A stretch of 64,000 nucleotides of DNA from Sipunculus nudus (taxonomy: Eukaryota; Annelida; Sipuncula; Golfingiida; Sipunculidae): assembly GCA_026874595.1 (NCBI GenBank), contig CM049314.1, positions 31,831,229 to 31,895,228 of the forward strand, read 5' to 3'. Position 1 is the stretch's first letter. Each line of letters starts with the position of its first letter. A program made the translations under genes and the position numbers. Below, piece by piece: positions 1 through 10,836 of the stretch. Under the pieces are notes generated by a model that ran no database searches, was not told where the DNA came from, and was given only the letters and a program-made list of their open reading frames with translations.

Positions 1-720
1 AAGTTCTGCAAAATTCTTCCAGTGTTTGCAAAAACGTGTGTAAAACAAATGACCTTACAATGAAACAATTTTATCATCCTCATACTGTATCAATTTGACC
101 TCATTTGGATAATCCACCTTATTTCTTTTCTGTCATTTTCTCTTATTACTGCTATGGGTAACTCCAAGAGGCATGTTAAAGGTGAATCCTTATAACTAAC
201 AAGATCAGTTTATATTTCAAATAAATTGTGTTATACAATTCTTATATATTTTAAAGATTGTAAGTTTTGTAACTTTAAAATTGCCCAAATATCAAATTAA
301 GAAAAGAAAGAATTCCTATATTTTGTAGTAATATACATATATATCACCCTGTGCTAAGTACTGTAAAGCACAATATTAAACAAACCACCAAGTATAATGC
401 TATGACCTTAGGATGAAATATTGTCTATGTTGGAAACACTTCATCTTTGACGGAATTATTTGGATCATTATGTTTTGTTGTAGAAGGATTATATCCTTAG
501 AATTTGAAAATTTCCAACACAGTTTTATTGTCTTCTCCATATTTGATTATTGGAAGGCGCTCCCAAAAAGAATGTTTGGAACGTTCGATTTAGGGGACAA
601 TATCATTTATCCAGTGCTTAAAATATTCTTGGAATATCTACATATTTACCCTGATTTGTGATTTTACCAATAAAATTTCATAAACATTTTATCTCGTCAA
701 AACTAATGCAGGTAAAATAT
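1..720. repeat. Interspersed or segmental repeat, left-edge copy
   Basis: This stretch aligns by eye with 21675-22480: both share the 'ttctgcaaaat' opening, 'ttttatcatc', the 'aactaacaagat' block, a 'ttgtagta' block and a 'cgtcaa' block near the end, in the same order and on the same strand. Identity is moderate with many small indels. No convincing coding sequence is present; the short open frames here are not conserved in the other copy. It is probably cut by the window edge. Confidence 0.6.
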
Positions 721-2939
721 ACGAAGCAGTTGCCTAATATTAAGTTGGTAACTATTTCTCAGAGGAACCTGGTAGAGCAAAACATTTATACCTGTTTATG
801 TAAATTCGCCTTGAAATAATTCTTATCAAGTATATTTGAACGAACTATATTAACCTCTTCACCACATTTAAAACTTCAACATCTGTGTAAAAAAGAAGAT
901 AATAAAATGTGGGTATGAGGTAATCAGTATCGCCAACTAACGGCAGAGAGAAGAATTATGTTTTGCTGACATTGAAACATGTCATCAAGTACTTATTACT
1001 TGGGGAACACCAACACCCCCCCCCCCCCCCCCACATTCCTTACCAATATTACAACATATATAGAAATAGCTAGTACTTGTAATGTGGGGGAGACCCCCAT
1101 ACCCACGACCAGACAGCTATACTTTCTGTAGTCCAAACCGTAAGAAACTGTTTACATCAGACCATGGCTATTATTGCCATTTAATTTCTACTCCTGACAT
1201 ACTTTGTAAAAGGAATAGTATGAAAGTACTGATTGTAACGTCGTAAAAGAAAAAGTAATACAAAAATAAAGATACCATACCATTGGTCCGTATTTTATGT
1301 AAATCTCACATAATCTGACGCAGGCCGTAGCCAATCCATTGCAAGTGGCGCTGATAAAAAGTGGTTTCGTCACAAGGGGGCAACACGCTCGGGTTCGAGA
1401 TATATTCAAATAACTTGATGATCACAGGCGTAGGAGAATATCAGGTTTGAATTTATAACAATATGAATAAAGAAATATATGTCATGACCATCTGTGACTG
1501 GATGTATATATTATTTAATGTAAAAGACCATACCGAAAGCGTGTTTTGCAAACTCGGGATCGACTATTCTTCTCGCTCTTACCTGTAATTTCTTGTGTCT
1601 GTGAGGGTTAAAGGATAACATAACGCTGACAAAATGTAAAATAGCTCTTATTCTACCTTTCATATAGCATTAATATCAAGCCGCATTTATCGTTTTATGT
1701 TCTCGTTCAGAGATTACGATTTCAATAAAAATTAACATTGGATATACCCAAAATATATAAATCTGATAATGTTTTTTCACATGAATTTCCAGGGCCTCTC
1801 TATGCCTACAGCCGCCTGTGTTGGGTAGGGTATTTTAGCTTCGACTGCACCTCTAGCCATTATTATCTCCACCTATCCATGGGTGAGATTTTTTGTTTTT
1901 GGTATTCATCTTTTTCTTTTCGCGCTCTTTTTATCCGATATCATTGATAATTGCTCAGGATGTAACTTACCAAGATCAAATTAATATACCGAGATTCAGT
2001 GACCTTTACTCGAAAGGTTTGATTTTTTTTCAGACTTTCTATATTGATTTTCTTCTTATCGATAAGGATAAAGGCAAATGGTAAAAACACATTTACCTTG
2101 ATGAAATTTGATTCAAACATATTTTTATGGCAAGATTTTTTAATTCACTCGTACAGAAAGATGACTCAGCACTTTCAACTAGGCTCCATGTACCATTAGA
2201 CCTATTAAGTTGACACATTTACAAACATGTGTGATTTACAACGTAGAACTGCAGGGGAAAGTTATATCTATAATATTTTTGAATAAAATACAAATTACAA
2301 AAATGTATCTTCAACAATTCCAGGTCATTAGTGAAACTCAAAAAGAAACGGCCAAGTTTCATTACTGTATTGTTCTGCCCACACTATATTTTCTTCCCAA
2401 ACGTTTATATATAGATTTAACTTTTAATCAGTGGGAATCCTCAACAGCGGGGAATGGGATTCGGTTTGGAGAATTGGTGGTTATCATTGACTGTAGTATG
2501 AGAGTTATAAGAGGTTTTATTATCATTATTATTATGATTATTATTATTACTTTATACACACATATATATGCGTGTGTGTATATATAATCATGTGTTTGTG
2601 TATTCTAAAGTGAAGCATGTATCGGTTTCATTGAATAGTATAATGAGGGAAGTGCATAAATTGAGACAAACTTGGTTTAATAAAAATTAGACTTGATTTA
2701 GGAAAAGCATGACTTCTTAAATGTAATTATGTCCCTGCCTTTAGACAGCTTAGTGTCGATCGGAGCTTCCTCCGTTTTGTGAAACCAGTACTACTATCTG
2801 TTTATGGAGATGTTTCTGGAACAAGTGCGTTGATGAATGATGCAAAAGGCAAACGTTTCGTAGAATGTGCATTAAAATAAGTGCAGTCAAATGTTTAAAG
2901 AGAACGTTTTTATCGGTTTATTAAAAGCAAGCTCTCAAA
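721..2939. other. No gene recognised; AT-rich spacer with simple repeats
   Basis: Both strands were read and nothing with protein-family features was found. The stretch holds a C run (1016-1032), an ATT-rich tract near 2516-2550 and short TA/TG tracts near 2560-2585. Open frames are short and low-complexity. Confidence 0.5.
1016..1032. repeat. Poly-C run (17 C)
   Basis: An uninterrupted run of C within AT-rich DNA, flanked by 'caaca' and 'acattcc'. Such runs are prone to length errors in assembly. Confidence 0.9.
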
Positions 2940-3827
2940 TTTCTGAGTTATATTGATATTTTTAATTTCCAAAACCACTTGCTGGTTGACACTTTAAGTG
3001 TCTGGGTATACCATGCTTTTTCCATCAATCTTTTGTATCCAATCTCGGGATACCGGGTAGAATATTCCAAAATTGCCTTTTCGTATTGGTAACAATGGTT
3101 ATCTCGGAATACGCCAAAGAACATGTGGACGGATTTCCTTACATCTGGCCACAAACGATTGACATAATCGTCTACGGCTATTATCCTTCCGTCCATTTTT
3201 GTGTAACTCACCAATATCAGATCCATCAACGGAAAAGGGTTTTGTTATATCTATAAATACAAAAAAAAAAAAAAGAAATGCAGGAAGTCTCATTAAAAAA
3301 AAAAATCAAACTTGCTCAAAAGGACAGAACTGTCCTGTCAGCTACGAATTCGGGTTGATTCATTGACTGAATATAAAGAAAACCATAATTTGTTCATGTT
3401 TTTTTCCCTAGCCTCTTTGTCAAGCTCAGACTGTAGAAAAGCGACCTTCACATACTCCAGTCTCCCCAACGCTTCCGTATATGCCAAATTCCCTCTGGGC
3501 CATAGTAAGATGGTTAACCACATCCGTATCAATCATGGCCACGTATTGATTTCGGATATTTGGCTTTATTGTGTTCCATTTGTTTTAGTTTTTTTAATCA
3601 TATTTGGATTATTGAGAATTTTAAGCAGACATCAATGCGAAAGCTTGAAGGGAAATAGGAAAGGGACAAAGAACAACAGCGCACCAGGGAGTTTACCGAT
3701 ATTCCTCAATGGCTGTTTAAAGTTGTCTTTCTTTCAATGAGGTATCTGCCCAGAAGTAAACTAAACATATTCATGATAACAGAAGTACCAGCTGCCGGAC
3801 ACAGGACCGTTTTATGAACCATGCAAT
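2940..3827 (-). pseudogene. Methyltransferase-family pseudogene (relic 1)
   Basis: Relic of the TylF-like methyltransferase family found at 19097, 27319 and 54344. On the minus strand the N-terminus matches the 27319-28335 gene (AWF-K pattern), but the expected ATG codon reads ATT. The segment before and including motif I (YGSVGE) is recognisable at about 3470. Most of the region between motif I and the NMNK segment is missing. The STRIRS block is followed by a stop and A-rich tracts replace the DGNH motif. The IIAVDDYVN..WPDV motif survives at 3125-3195. At least two frame changes and in-frame stops are visible. The upstream flank (3830-3980) still resembles the promoter side of the 27319-28335 gene, so this is a decayed genomic duplicate and not a processed copy. 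Confidence 0.85.
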
Positions 3828-5335
3828 TATGACCCTAGACATAGATTCGTCACCTTAAATCTCTATATCAAATCTTTGATCTTCTAGAGTTTGAAGCCTT
3901 TGTTTGAGCTGATCCATCCTACTATTCATAAAACTGGCATAGAAAAACCACAAAAAAGTATTGCCTGTTAGTAAGCAACTGTAAGATCACAGTCAGTTGA
4001 TCACAGCGCCTCCCAGCGAATTTCAGATAAATTACTTATTTAAATCATCCAAGTCAAAGCATAAGTTGTGAAGCAGTCGACAATAAATCATTCCAACATC
4101 TCAGTATGGGACAGTTTATACTATACTAAACTTATTATTTTTTCTTATTATTCTTCTTTACTTATTGTACAAGATAAAGCGACTTCAGATTGAATTTTAA
4201 AAAAATGGTCGTTGAAAATTAATATCATTCATAAAAAATTGATAAAGTATGGTTTATAGTTTTAAATGCAGAAATGATTAAAAAAGACTACCTAGCTATA
4301 GTTTTTTTGTGCAATATCAGTTGTGAGATGGCAAGGTTGACATTTTAAACATGCATGCGGCCTTTTTAAGAAGACCTGACGTTTGTGTAAGACAATATAT
4401 AATATATTTGAGATATATCAGATCAGTTTCACACCAGCATGTAATAACATCTCCTTGATTTTGTGTATACTATACATTCAGATAGCATTGTTAACATCAG
4501 GTATGCCATGCATACCATTTGATTTCATTCAATTTATGTTTGTAAGATTTTGAACCCAGATTGCTAGGCGTGGGAAAGCTTATCTAAATAGGCGTCACAT
4601 GATAAAGAATTTTATTTATCAATGCATGGAAACGTTTGGTTTAAAGATTCTACAGATAATGTTAAATTACGAGGCATATAGTGTCCTTAAGTTTGTATTG
4701 TATCTACCAATGTTTCGTTCTGTGTCCGTTTGCTTACTCCCGTGAACGAGAGGAAATAAACATGCACCAGGACGTGGTCAGTGGCGCAAAACATTATTAC
4801 AGTTTTCACGTCACCTGGTTTCCTATCCGCAGCAAATACACAAATAATTTTTTTTGGCTGTAGGCTGGTGTTTTTGCTGTGTTTTTTATTTCACTATTCT
4901 TCTTCTTGGAGTTGTATATAAGAAACAAAAGTGGACCTCTGTCTTGTTATAGTAAACCGAAACACATTGACTGAAACAGGACCATAAAAACGTATAAACC
5001 TCGAGAGTATTTCTCCCGGGATGGTTTAAATGAAAAACATTTTTGAGGGGGAAATTTAGCCAAAATAAGGATATCAGCATGACATAATACAATTCTTATG
5101 TATGAATATATACACTAACTAGAAATTAACATTGTACATGCACTAATGAGCCTTATGAGTGTCACATTTCTCAAATGGCCGTTCAAACCTTTTTTCGAGT
5201 TTTTTTTTTTCCAACACCAAGCGGCTCAAACTTATCATTATTTAGTCGTAAAATAAGCGGCAACAGCATATTTGTTCTACACATGTCTGTGAGTCTGGCA
5301 TATATATATATATATATATTCAACTATTTCCCATA
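3828..5335. other. No gene recognised
   Basis: AT-rich sequence with no recognised family on either strand. The first 150 bases are the upstream flank of relic 1. A short (TA)n tract lies at about 5300-5318, just before the Penelope-like fragment. Confidence 0.5.
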
Positions 5336-5396
5336 CGAGATTATTTACGGTTGGCTGGTTTTTGTGTATGATGCCTGCAAGTGTTAAGGTATTCAC
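5336..5396 (-). repeat. Inverted-repeat arm 1 of Penelope-like fragment
   Basis: About 61 bases that are the reverse complement of 5731-5792 apart from one inserted base. On the minus strand this arm encodes the last residues of the endonuclease ORF and its TAA stop (complement of 5341-5343). Confidence 0.9.
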
Positions 5397-5730
5397 TTCG
5401 TTTATTAAGGAGTGGCGTTCTTTTGTACGTCATGATTTGTAGCTTTTCTTGTTCGCATAGGTTACACCTGTTATTCATTGTTGTTGTAGTTGGCTTAGCT
5501 ATAATAGACCATGTGATACTGTGTGAGGTGCCTTGGCGTTTCAGTTTCCAAATATACTTTGATAGTTCTGTTTCTGTTTCATACTTCTCGTATTTAAACG
5601 ATTTCTTGTGGTTCGCATAGCGGCTTTTAAAAGTATTTCCTGTGTTTCCTATGTATGAGACGGTCCCGATATTTGTAGTTATATCAGCTTTGTAAACAAC
5701 ACTTGTTATTAGGAAGTCGCCGATCAGTGG
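5341..5730 (-). pseudogene. GIY-YIG endonuclease, C-terminus of Penelope-like element ORF (truncated)
   Basis: An open frame of 130 codons including the stop, with no start codon because the element is 5'-truncated. It encodes the single-strand nicking endonuclease domain that Penelope-like elements carry after their reverse transcriptase. Visible features in order: SVVYKADI (the first strand, replacing GIY), SYIGNTG (YIG), FKSRYANHKKSF (conserved Arg and His), ETELSKYIWKLK (conserved Glu), a W-I turn and RCNLCEQEK (the Cys pair typical of the family), ending NKRSEYLNTCRHH. These are the family's expected residues. No frameshift lies within it. The reverse transcriptase part is missing, so this copy cannot be autonomous. 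Confidence 0.85.
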
Positions 5731-5792
5731 GTGAATACCTTAACACTTGCAGGCATCATACAGCAAAAACCAGCCAACCGTAAATAATCTCG
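5731..5792 (+). repeat. Inverted-repeat arm 2 of Penelope-like fragment
   Basis: Reverse complement of 5336-5396. On the plus strand it encodes EYLNTCRHH and ends in TAA at 5781-5783, so it is a second, inverted copy of the end of the endonuclease ORF. It continues into the 3' region that holds the ribozyme. Confidence 0.9.
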
Positions 5793-5835
5793 CACACGCA
5801 CCCATACATGAACAAACACAAACCAACCCCATTTA

Positions 5836-5884
5836 GTCACCTGATGAGTGCCACGCAGTGCGCACGAAACCTGCGGGTAGTGAC
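5836..5884 (+). ncRNA. Type I hammerhead ribozyme (Penelope-like element associated)
   Basis: All conserved core elements are present in order. Stem I 5' strand GTCAC is at 5836-5840 and CTGATGA at 5841-5847. Stem II is GTGC (5848-5851) with GCAC (5862-5865), probably extended by CAC/GTG around a bulged C. GAAA is at 5866-5869. Stem III is A-C-C closed by a TGCG loop with G-G-T (5869-5878), then A5879 as the cleavage-site nucleotide. Stem I 3' strand GTGAC (5880-5884) is fully complementary to the first strand. Predicted self-cleavage is after A5879. The very short stem III matches the minimal hammerheads described for Penelope-like elements. It lies 53 bases after the endonuclease stop on the same strand, as expected for a 3' pseudo-LTR location. 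Activity is untested. Confidence 0.87.
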
Positions 5885-5976
5885 ATTAATGCATTGATGC
5901 ATTTTTATGAACTTATAGCGGCTCTACTTTATGTTTCGAGCACTTTGATCCTGGAATAACAATCAAACCCTTTCTG

Positions 5977-5978
<2 letters not shown>

Positions 5979-6025
<47 letters not shown>
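5979..6025. repeat. (AT)n microsatellite
   Basis: About 47 bases of perfect AT dinucleotide repeat. Confidence 0.95.
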
Positions 6026-6027
<2 letters not shown>

Positions 6028-6074
6028 ACCCCTGCAAGATAAATATCTAGTTCCCTGCAAACTTTTGGCAAACT

Positions 6075-7480
6075 ATCACCAATAAATGTTCATTAGCTTA
6101 GCTGACTGTAAGCCATCTGAGCATAAGAAATCACTCTCTGTCCGTCGCCCATCCGGTCTTCAGGCCGTCCGGTCGTCCGGCTGTCTGTCCCTTAACAGGG
6201 CACAAATCGTAAACACTGGAACTGGATCTTCTAACTTGACAACTAGAGAGGTCCATGAATAATCTCCTTGGAAAACTGAAATTAGCTCTCTGTTACCCAT
6301 ATTCTTTGACCTATGGGGCTCCAGGGTACCCCCCCCCTCCCAGAATTATAAAAAATATGATACAAAAGCTTTATTATCCGAACAGCTAATGCATTGATCA
6401 CCATGATTCTTTGCATCGATATTGACCATGGAGTGTGTTTATCAGTTTCTACAGACCAGTGGGGCAATGTATTTTTTAACGATGTTTTTACCTTCTTGGG
6501 TTCTTTTAAGATGCAGTCATCCATTTACAGGGCACAAATCATAACCACTGGACCCAAAAACTTCTAACTTGACCTCAGGGAGGTTCCTCAAACGTCCTTT
6601 TCAAACACCATGTTTTTACCCTATTAAGACCTTCTAAGATGCAGTCATCCATTAACAAGGCACAAATCATAACCACAGGACCCAAAAACATCTAACTTCA
6701 CCTCAGGGAGGTCCTCAAACGTCCTTTTCAAACACCTGCAATACGTCTCTATTACCCATATTCTCTTAGCTATGTGGCTTAGAACCCCCAAGAATAAGTA
6801 AAAAGTTTGATACACAAGGTCCAGTATCTGAACAACTAATGCATTGATCACCATGATTCTTTATATGTATATTGATCAGGGAATATTTCTTTTTTTCCTG
6901 CAGACTTGTGGCGCCACCTGAATTATTATTTTTCAAATTTGTACACATTTTTTCTTTTTTTCTTTACACCTTTAAGGTTGCGGTTGTCCGTTTAGAGGGT
7001 ACAAATCGTTACCGTTGGTCCTAGAATCTTCTGACGTTTCATCCAGGGAGGTCCATGAAAGTAGGTTTCTGTTACCCATATTCTCTGAGATATGGGGCTT
7101 ATAAGCACCCTCCAGATTAATTGAAAATTCGATACCAAAGTAGGGCACAAATCATAATCATTACACCCGGAATCTTATAACTTGACAACCTGGGAGGACC
7201 TCAAAAGTTCTCCCCCGAAACCTGATAGTGGGTCTTTGTGATATATATTCTTAGAGTTTTTGTGTACCTCAGAAATAATGCAAAATACACACTCATTGCC
7301 AGATTCCTCAGGCAACAATGGTCGGATTGTTATCAAATTTGTTTTGCTTGTGCCTCTTCATGAATTTAGCTAATCTGCATGAAGGATGATAGCACCTACA
7401 TGATCTTAATTGGTTGCCTGTGCAAGGACACATTGTAAACATATCATTCGGCTGAGCCTCATGACCCATTGGTCACTTGT
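6075..7480. repeat. Degenerate tandem repeat block in an interspersed element
   Basis: Repeated units open with 'gggcacaaatc' or 'gggtacaaatc' near 6197, 6530, 6656, 6998 and 7143. They are followed by 'tctaacttga', 'agggaggtcc', 'ttacccatattct' and 'atgcattgatcaccatgattctt' blocks. Units differ in length through deletions. The left end carries a 'cgtc/gtccgt' rich lead (6138-6190) and the right end a conserved tail (7290-7480). I see no coding frame that survives between units. It probably belongs to a dispersed repeat family whose class I cannot name. Confidence 0.6.
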
Positions 7481-8585
7481 TAAGAATAGCATCCGCTCAC
7501 CACTTTCTTCGTTTTTTTTTTCTCTCACAAAACAAATACAAAAAAAAACAACAGATACAACATACATGACATAAACAAAGTACAAAACATATAAACAAAG
7601 AATGTGTTGTTAACATGTGATTTTACAATCACAACATACACTGAGGTCTGTCGGTTCTCTCAGCCTGAGGAGGACAAACGTCAGCAAAGCTGCTCGCCCT
7701 GTCCCTCAGCCCTACAAAATGTCGCTTCGCGAGAACAAGCCACCTTCGTAAACAGCCACGCGAATCACAGGAGGGCTGAATGGAGTAGATTACAAAAATG
7801 TAATACGGATATACAATAAAAATAAACTTAACCTCAGATCCTCTTATATGTTTTTGAATGTACATCAGCAAATTTCCTTTTCGACCGAGCTGGTATTATC
7901 AAGAATAACAAACTAAACACATAGACAAGTCCATACAATGTTCACCCATGGACATGGAATTTTTACTCAATGTGAATTAATTTTCCTCATTTAATAATGC
8001 TTTTAAAAAAATTCATTACTATTTTTGTATTCTTTCTTTCAACGATTTGGATATATTTTAATCTGCTATTAAATATTACAAACAAGGAAGAACAGTTATC
8101 TTCTCTTTGTTTGTATCGGATATATTTATACAATGTTTTAATTCGATTGAGCCGGCTGTTTTTTCTTCAGTATCTGACAAGATAACATATAGTATTAACA
8201 TAAGTGGCGTGGCAAACATAATCCATAATCTTGCTACCATGCCTGTATTTTGAAATAAATGACCATGCATTAAAATGTGAACAATACTTTCTTGATCATT
8301 GAAACAAATGAACATCGGTAATTTCCCTTATTTTCTATTGAACCAGTTGCCTTTTCAGGGAAACAATATCTTGTACTAAAATTCTCTAAGGTATAAATCT
8401 AACGTTGTTTATAAATAGTTTGATATGCGTTTTCTCAAATATCCTTTGGCTGATGCTCTTCCCATATATTTTCTTCAAGTGGATCATCAGGATTTCAGAC
8501 TGTTGAGTATAGCATGTGCAACATTAGTTACGATAAGTTCCATAGTTAAACCAATCTGTTCAACCATAAAATTTAAAATTGTGAG
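7481..8585. other. No gene recognised
   Basis: AT-rich, with A and T runs near 7510-7560. A less AT-rich island at 7640-7800 has a palindromic feel but no recognised family. No gag-like sequence was found ahead of the pol relic at 8586. Confidence 0.4.
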
Positions 8586-9424
8586 GTAAAGTAGCCCGAG
8601 CCATGTGGATGCCTCTTATCGACCAACCTTGGCGTAGAATCGGCATGGGTATGGTCAGACCCACAAGGGCAATCGGTGCATACCTACAACCATGGACTAC
8701 ACTACGAGATACCCGGAGCCAGTGGCCTTAAAGAACATTGCAACCATAGCCGAATCGTTAGTCGACGTCTATGCACGTATAGGAGTAGAAGAAGAACGGA
8801 AGATGTCACAGTAATGGGGAAGTCAGTTCACATCTGACCTCATGAGAGATGTGAGCCGTGTGTTATATGTAAAGCAGAAAACTAGCACAATATATTTCCT
8901 GATGTGTAACGGGATGAACGAAATATTCAACGGTACACTGAAACTGGTGTTAAGGCGTTTGTGCGCAGAGAGACCACGAGATTAGGATCGGTAATTTAGC
9001 GCGGTGCTATTTGCGTACAGAGAGACACCACAAGAGAGCACAGGTTTCTCTCCTTTTGAGTTGCTTTACAGCCGAGATGTGAGAGGTCCCGTGCGCATTC
9101 TACTCGATCTTACGACCAAACGCGATGCGAATGCTAAAACTAAGACAAAGTATCAAAACCTGCTCAATCCCCAGGACAAGTTGAGCAATAAGTCCGCAGT
9201 AGCTGTCAAAGCTTTGAGTAAATTCGTGGATAGATACCAACAATTCTATGACGCAGGTAAACGAATCGCCAAATTTAAGATAGGGAATGAAGTGTTGTTG
9301 ATCATCCAGACGGACAGAAAAGGCTAGTCGAGTGGAAAGTCCCCTACAGCAATAAAGGTGAAGTAGATGACCTAAACTATCGGGTCAAGGTCAACAAAAA
9401 GGCCGAACCTTTTATGTGAACATG
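8586..9424 (+). pseudogene. Retroelement integrase relic
   Basis: Integrase fragments in shifting frames: TRYPEPVALKNI near 8690-8730, VDVYARIGV near 8762, a degraded SD-G-QF-TSDLM block near 8800-8845, CNGMNE-FNGTLK near 8907-8945 (the NG..E block with the third catalytic acid), RRLCAERP, then an open frame (9004-9327) with AYRETPQESTGFSPFELLY, typical of the end of the core. A C-terminal KGEVDDLNYRVK-like segment follows near 9348-9390 in another frame. The zinc-binding N-terminus was not found. Confidence 0.75.
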
Positions 9425-9689
9425 CTAAAACAACATCAGACCAGGGATGGTCCTAAGCAATATTATCGGCGGTTACCTTGAGTATGAACGAATCCGTAAG
9501 AGAACTGGCTAACCCTGGATTGTGAACCGAATCTACTTAATTCAGTCGGAGAACCAAACCTCGAAGAAGTTAAGAAGAAGCGTCGACGTGTCGTTACCGT
9601 CAACGGTGCGCAGCCAAACAGAACGTGAAGTACAGGTTTATACCGAGATAGGCAGGGAACAAGGCGCGAGATATACGATATGTTGAAAA

Positions 9690-10735
9690 GTATGGAGAAA
9701 TATTCACAGATGTCCAAAAACTAACTAATGTCATCGAATGTAATTTTCCAAATCACGTCCGATACACCCGTGAAGTCGAAACCTTCTCTTGTTCCGTTTG
9801 AGTTGAAAGTGATTATGCAAACGGAAATCAACCAGATGTAAGAGTTAGGCATAATCGAGAAGTCGGCGTCTAGTTTTGCGTCACCATGCATTCAGCAGTA
9901 TAAACCAGACGGAAATATCTCCGATTCGTGATCGATTACAGTAAGTTGAAGGAGTCGGTCGTATTCGATTCATGCAGAACCAATGCCAGAGCGGTAAAAC
10001 ACTGTTCACGGAAATAGCCAGAAGCCGACACTTTACCGAGATCAATCTGGCGAAAGGCTACTGGTAGATTCCGATGTCAAAGGAATTTAGAGACGAAATG
10101 GCACTTGGAACGCCTGACGGACATTAGCAGTCCAGGGTGAGGCAGGCGCAGTGTTGACCCGCATGATGCGAAAGGATGTTAAGCGACAGTCGGACGTAAT
10201 CTGCTAAATATCTGCTAAAAAGGATGACATGACAGTACACGCGGAAACATGGAATGAGCAAATATAAGATTACTCAGTGTACTATTAGCTAGACTAAAAC
10301 GAGTCAATCTTGCGGCTAAACCAGCGAAAAGATTTGTAGGTTATCGCAGTTTTAATTTTTTGCCACCCTTTTGGGCACCAGATACCTAACTACAAACCCT
10401 TCGCTGCTTAAGAATGGATGATGCATCCGATAGCTTATGCCAGCAGAAAATTATTGGCTAGAGAGAGACATTACAATCTAGAGAGAGTGGTTGACAATAT
10501 TTTGGTCAGTTCATAAATTTGGAATGTACTTATAATATAGACCGTTCACGATTCAAACAGACCACAAACCTCTCAAGTGTATTAGCAATGCCTGGTGGGT
10601 AAACAAGAGAGTTATGAGATTGGCTTAAATGTTACAGAAGTCTTGAAACTAGATACAGGCTGCCTCTGGCAAGAAATATTATGGGCCAGACTTTTTAAAA
10701 CTGTAATGGAAATTTTGAATATTTGTTAAGACAGG
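9690..10735 (+). pseudogene. Retroelement reverse transcriptase and RNase H relic
   Basis: Reverse transcriptase blocks are recognisable despite stops: an EIFTDV-like start near 9700, SDTPVKSKP and PFELK near 9758-9810, a LGIIEKSASSFASPC block near 9846-9890, YKPDGN and an IDY-like block near 9900-9940, an IDLAKGYW-like block near 10040-10065, and a degraded M-G-VSAG block. The metal-binding YxDD segment is too damaged to identify. RNase H follows as HPIAYASRKL near 10425-10460, an E-HYN-E block, and a TDHKPL-like block near 10555-10580. Many in-frame stops and several indels are present, so it is not functional. Confidence 0.75.
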
Positions 10736-10825
10736 CAGTGTACATAGATATGAGATGCATTATGTTTCACATAACTTGTGATGGATCGATACTGCGTATC
10801 GAGAAGACGCTATGTATTTTCTTTT

Positions 10826-10836
10826 AAAGGGGGCAG
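10826..10836 (+). other. Candidate polypurine tract before a 3' LTR
   Basis: AAAGGGGGCAG lies about 95 bases after the RNase H relic and is followed at once by TG, the usual first bases of an LTR. This is where a plus-strand primer would sit. The matching 5' LTR is not in the window, so the LTR itself cannot be confirmed. Confidence 0.5.

Larger units (their letters stand above)
5336..5884. mobile_element. Penelope-like retroelement fragment with inverted ends
   Basis: A 5'-truncated Penelope-like element. The minus strand encodes the C-terminal GIY-YIG endonuclease (5341-5730). An inverted, near-perfect second copy of the end of that ORF (5731-5792, plus strand) follows head to head and continues into a 3' region with a hammerhead ribozyme (5836-5884). 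The arms 5336-5396 and 5731-5792 pair along their whole length with a single one-base indel. Penelope-like elements are known for inverted or direct pseudo-LTRs and for hammerhead motifs in them, and this fragment shows both. The left end is cut by a (TA)n tract and the right end runs into (AT)n at 5979. Confidence 0.8.
8586..10836 (+). mobile_element. Decayed Ty3/gypsy-like pol with integrase before reverse transcriptase
   Basis: A heavily mutated retrotransposon pol relic. Reading downstream: integrase catalytic core and C-terminus (8586-9424), then reverse transcriptase (about 9690-10215), then RNase H (about 10395-10735), then a purine tract and a candidate LTR start. The protein style is gypsy-like, yet integrase precedes reverse transcriptase, the order described for Gmr1-like elements and for Ty1/copia. 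Only about 270 bases separate the two domains and no LTR lies between them, which argues against two tandem gypsy copies. No gag or protease was found upstream. Frameshifts and stops occur throughout. Confidence 0.7.

Noticed and set aside
8586-10735. Two separate tandem gypsy elements giving an apparent IN-RT order
   Set aside because: No LTR, gag or protease sequence is found in the about 270 bases between integrase and reverse transcriptase, so a single element with IN-first order is simpler, though not proven.
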